Made by a program: the position numbers and the translations under genes. The notes beneath the pieces were generated by a model. It was not told where the DNA came from. It saw nothing but the letters and a program-made list of their open reading frames with translations, and made no database searches. Below, piece after piece: positions 62,226-64,000 of a DNA stretch of 64,000 nucleotides (its first letter is position 1; each line of letters begins with the position of its first letter). The DNA lies in the NCBI GenBank assembly GCA_000403315.2, contig KE159639.1, positions 456,132 through 520,131 on the forward strand. The letters run 5' to 3'. Source of the DNA: Lachnospiraceae bacterium A2. GTDB taxonomy: Bacteria > Bacillota > Clostridia > Lachnospirales > Lachnospiraceae.

Positions 62226-62398
62226 GCGTATTCGAGTGGATTGTCTATCGCCAGCGCATTTAGCACATGGTCTGTCTATGGTGTAGTTTTCAATCCTGTT
62301 TCAGCCTTATTACAGTCAATTCGTAATATGTAGCCATCAAAGATAGTAATATCAATGCCATTATGGTACATATTGTACCTTGCAGAAATAAAATTCAT
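62226..62398 (-). pseudogene. Second copy of the DUF6061-like gene, with amber stop
   Basis: It reads MNFISARYNMYHNGIDITIF, DGYILRIDCNKAETGLKTTP, then TAG, then TDHVLNALAIDNPLEYARS. The stop takes the place of the Trp codon (TGG) in the intact copy at 60612-60857. The rest is conserved, so the inactivation appears recent. Confidence 0.7.
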
Positions 62399-62480
62399 AT
62401 CATCAACTCCTAGCATTCTAAAATTTAAGCATATCTTTCAGAGCGATTACCTTTTCATTATTTATTATTTGATATTATAG

Positions 62481-62533
62481 TTTTCCCTTTCCCTCATTTT
62501 TGCCCTTATCAGCACTTGTAATCATGAGGGAAA
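62481..62533. other. Candidate second attachment site
   Basis: TTTTCCCTT, then TTTTTGCCCTTAT (62497-62509), matches the pair of motifs beside the integrase at 49431-49453. As there, it lies inside an inverted repeat: TTTCCCTCAT (62488-62497) and ATGAGGGAAA (62524-62533). Confidence 0.4.
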
Positions 62534-62641
62534 CGATATAAAATGATGTAATGAATAAAATAAAGTTGACTTGCTTAAATTTAGAGTTTTCAAGGGTTGA
62601 CGGCATTTTTTATGATAGTTTATAACAATTATTAAATATCC

Positions 62642-62980
62642 TCAAATGAAAGGATTAACAATTTTTATTTTTGCATCCATCAACATATGTGTTCTTAATT
62701 TTAGGCAAGTTTTATCAGACATTATTGACGAAGGAATCAGTAAACTTATGTAAGCCTCATCATTTGCATATCTATCAATAATTTCCTCAATAAATAATTT
62801 GTATAAGTTTAGCACCCCGCTAGTTGAATACAAAAACCTGGACGATACAATTTTTAAAATTGCAGAATACTTATCTTTATCCTTTTCATAATCTTCTGTC
62901 AATTCAATATTCCAATATAGCAAAGCTATCTTTCTTAATGATCCAACATAACCCTTTATCGCATCTTCATTTATTACTCC
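62642..62980 (-). pseudogene. DNA methylase C-terminal fragment
   Basis: The frame reads GVINEDAIKGYVGSLRKIAL, then LYKLFIEEIIDRYANDEAYI and SLLIPSSIMSDKTCLKLRTH, before stopping at NPFI. The block LLIPSSIMSDKTC resembles the region after the NPPY motif of Eco57I/type IIG-like adenine methylases. Both ends are lost: the upstream end fuses to the OLD-nuclease remnant. It is probably debris of a restriction system. Confidence 0.5.
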
Positions 62981-64000
62981 GGCTCTAAAGTTTTGTAATT
63001 AAAATCTTTGTCAGACAGTTTTAGATTACTGGTATCTGCTGTTTCATCAACAAAAATGTGGATATAAGAAAGACCTTCGTATTCTTTATATTTCGTTTTT
63101 ACAGCCTCAATATCACCATCATTATCCGTAACAACAGCAGTTTATTTCTTTAGAACCTGTGCAATTTCCAAATAACGTTTAAACGTAACACCGCCTGCAG
63201 TCATTACATCAATGCAATCCTGGATTGGAAGTCTGCCATTATGTGTATCCATATATGCTCTTTGAACAACCACTTCATCCGAATCGCCTTCCACTAAAAT
63301 CGCCTTTTTACATAGAATTATCCTTAAAGTATCATATCCTGCTACTTTTTTGAAAAATTCAAAAGTATCTTTCTTCAAATCTTTCATCGAACAGCAATTA
63401 CTCTCTGAAAGTAAAAGCAGATTTTCTAACCCAAGCTTATTCTCCACAAAACTACTATGCGTAGATGCAATAATTTGTTTGCCTGACGCAGCTTTTTGAA
63501 TAACCACCATCAATTCGCTCAACCTTGAAAATGACAGGTGACTTTCTGGCTCCTCAACCAAAATAATGTTTGCTTTTTCTGCCTGTTTAGGACTCAAAGC
63601 CAGCTGCGTCTTTATCACACATTGAGTTCCTGTTCCAGCATGTGCAAACGGTATTCCATCGACCTGAGTAACCAGACTTGGCTTCCATGAATTTTGAACT
63701 CCTTGGTCAGCGCTTAATATTATTTTTCCACTCATCACTGTTGAAGCATCACTTATTTTTTGTTAATAACATCTGATCCGTTTTGGTATCTATAATTTGA
63801 TGAATCAATCAGTACCGATTTCACTGGGATGAATCTCAGCATTTTCTCATCTCTGCTAAACGAGAACCTCTCTTAAAATATATCTCAATCATTATTTGAG
63901 GTGGAGGAGTCGGATGACCAGATTCTATTGATTCAAGATATTCCTGCACAACCTCACTGTTAAACAAATTTCAAATGGTTCTTTATATTTTTTAAAATTC
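62974..64000 (-). pseudogene. OLD-family (AAA plus TOPRIM) nuclease, multiply disrupted
   Basis: Pieces in order from the right edge: EYLESIESGHPTPPPQIMIE then a stop near 63855; RFIPVKSVLIDSSNYRYQNG in a new frame to a TAA after an A-run near 63765; the ATPase C-part ANIILVEEPESHLSFSRLSE with IIASTHSSFV; the TOPRIM start AILVEGDSDEVVVQRAY; then TAA at about 63142 directly before TAVVTDNDGDIEAVK, which carries the metal-binding DxD. It ends fused to the methylase fragment. OLD-family proteins act in phage defence, for example GajA of Gabija. Confidence 0.75.

Overview
The window comes from a spore-forming low-to-mid GC Firmicute, most likely a Lachnospiraceae-type Clostridium. The evidence is the sporulation pair spoVAD/spoVAE, the LL-diaminopimelate aminotransferase route to lysine and peptidoglycan, AgrC/LytTR-type signalling, clean AGGAGG ribosome sites, and mobile-element genes typical of gut Clostridia. 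No rRNA, tRNA or CRISPR array was recognised.

Left chromosomal part (1-10.8 kb, almost all on the minus strand): a response regulator with a degenerate HD-GYP domain and an Hpt protein; an AgrC-like kinase with a LytTR regulator and a small coiled-coil protein; a large WYL-like/SF1 helicase/nuclease fusion; a pair of uncharacterised DUF proteins; a NYN/PIN-like nuclease; and an XRE regulator with a 17-residue tandem repeat. A strong promoter followed closely by a terminator at 9.36-9.45 kb suggests a short RNA.

First mobile scrapyard (about 11.0-20.6 kb): a tyrosine-recombinase fragment, a truncated HTH regulator, replication-module genes, a broken acetyltransferase, an orphan Imm1-like immunity protein, an IS3-family element, an ABC exporter with its own two-component system, and a broken tnpV.

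Transporter island (20.6-29.5 kb): a two-component system divergent from a five-gene operon. The operon has a lipoprotein substrate-binding protein with a BNR-like N-terminus, two sugar-type ABC permeases, an HlyD-like adaptor and a MacB/FtsX-like membrane protein, but no ATPase. Paired half-sites with 11-bp spacing sit between the two transcription units. I regard this as the best candidate for an undescribed system.

Housekeeping block (29.6-49.1 kb): dapL-dapF-hisA-like-AAA/PD-(D/E)XK; a trehalose locus (treC-treP, divergent treR, visible operators); guaB; rtcB; a methyltransferase; spoVAD-spoVAE with a low-complexity lipoprotein; a polysaccharide deacetylase; and a MATE transporter. Small dispersed repeats lie between several of these.

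Second integrated segment (49.4-about 62.5 kb): a Tn916-type integrase, a truncated XRE regulator, an excisionase, iterons, an oriT-like hairpin with a relaxase fragment, then a complete pstSCAB-phoU-phoPR operon and a hybrid kinase. Both of the latter transcription units carry Pho-box-like repeats. A short sequence next to the integrase recurs near 62.5 kb and could mark the other end. The last 3.4 kb is AT-rich and holds a duplicated small gene, an unknown 348-residue gene, a methylase fragment and a badly damaged OLD-family nuclease.
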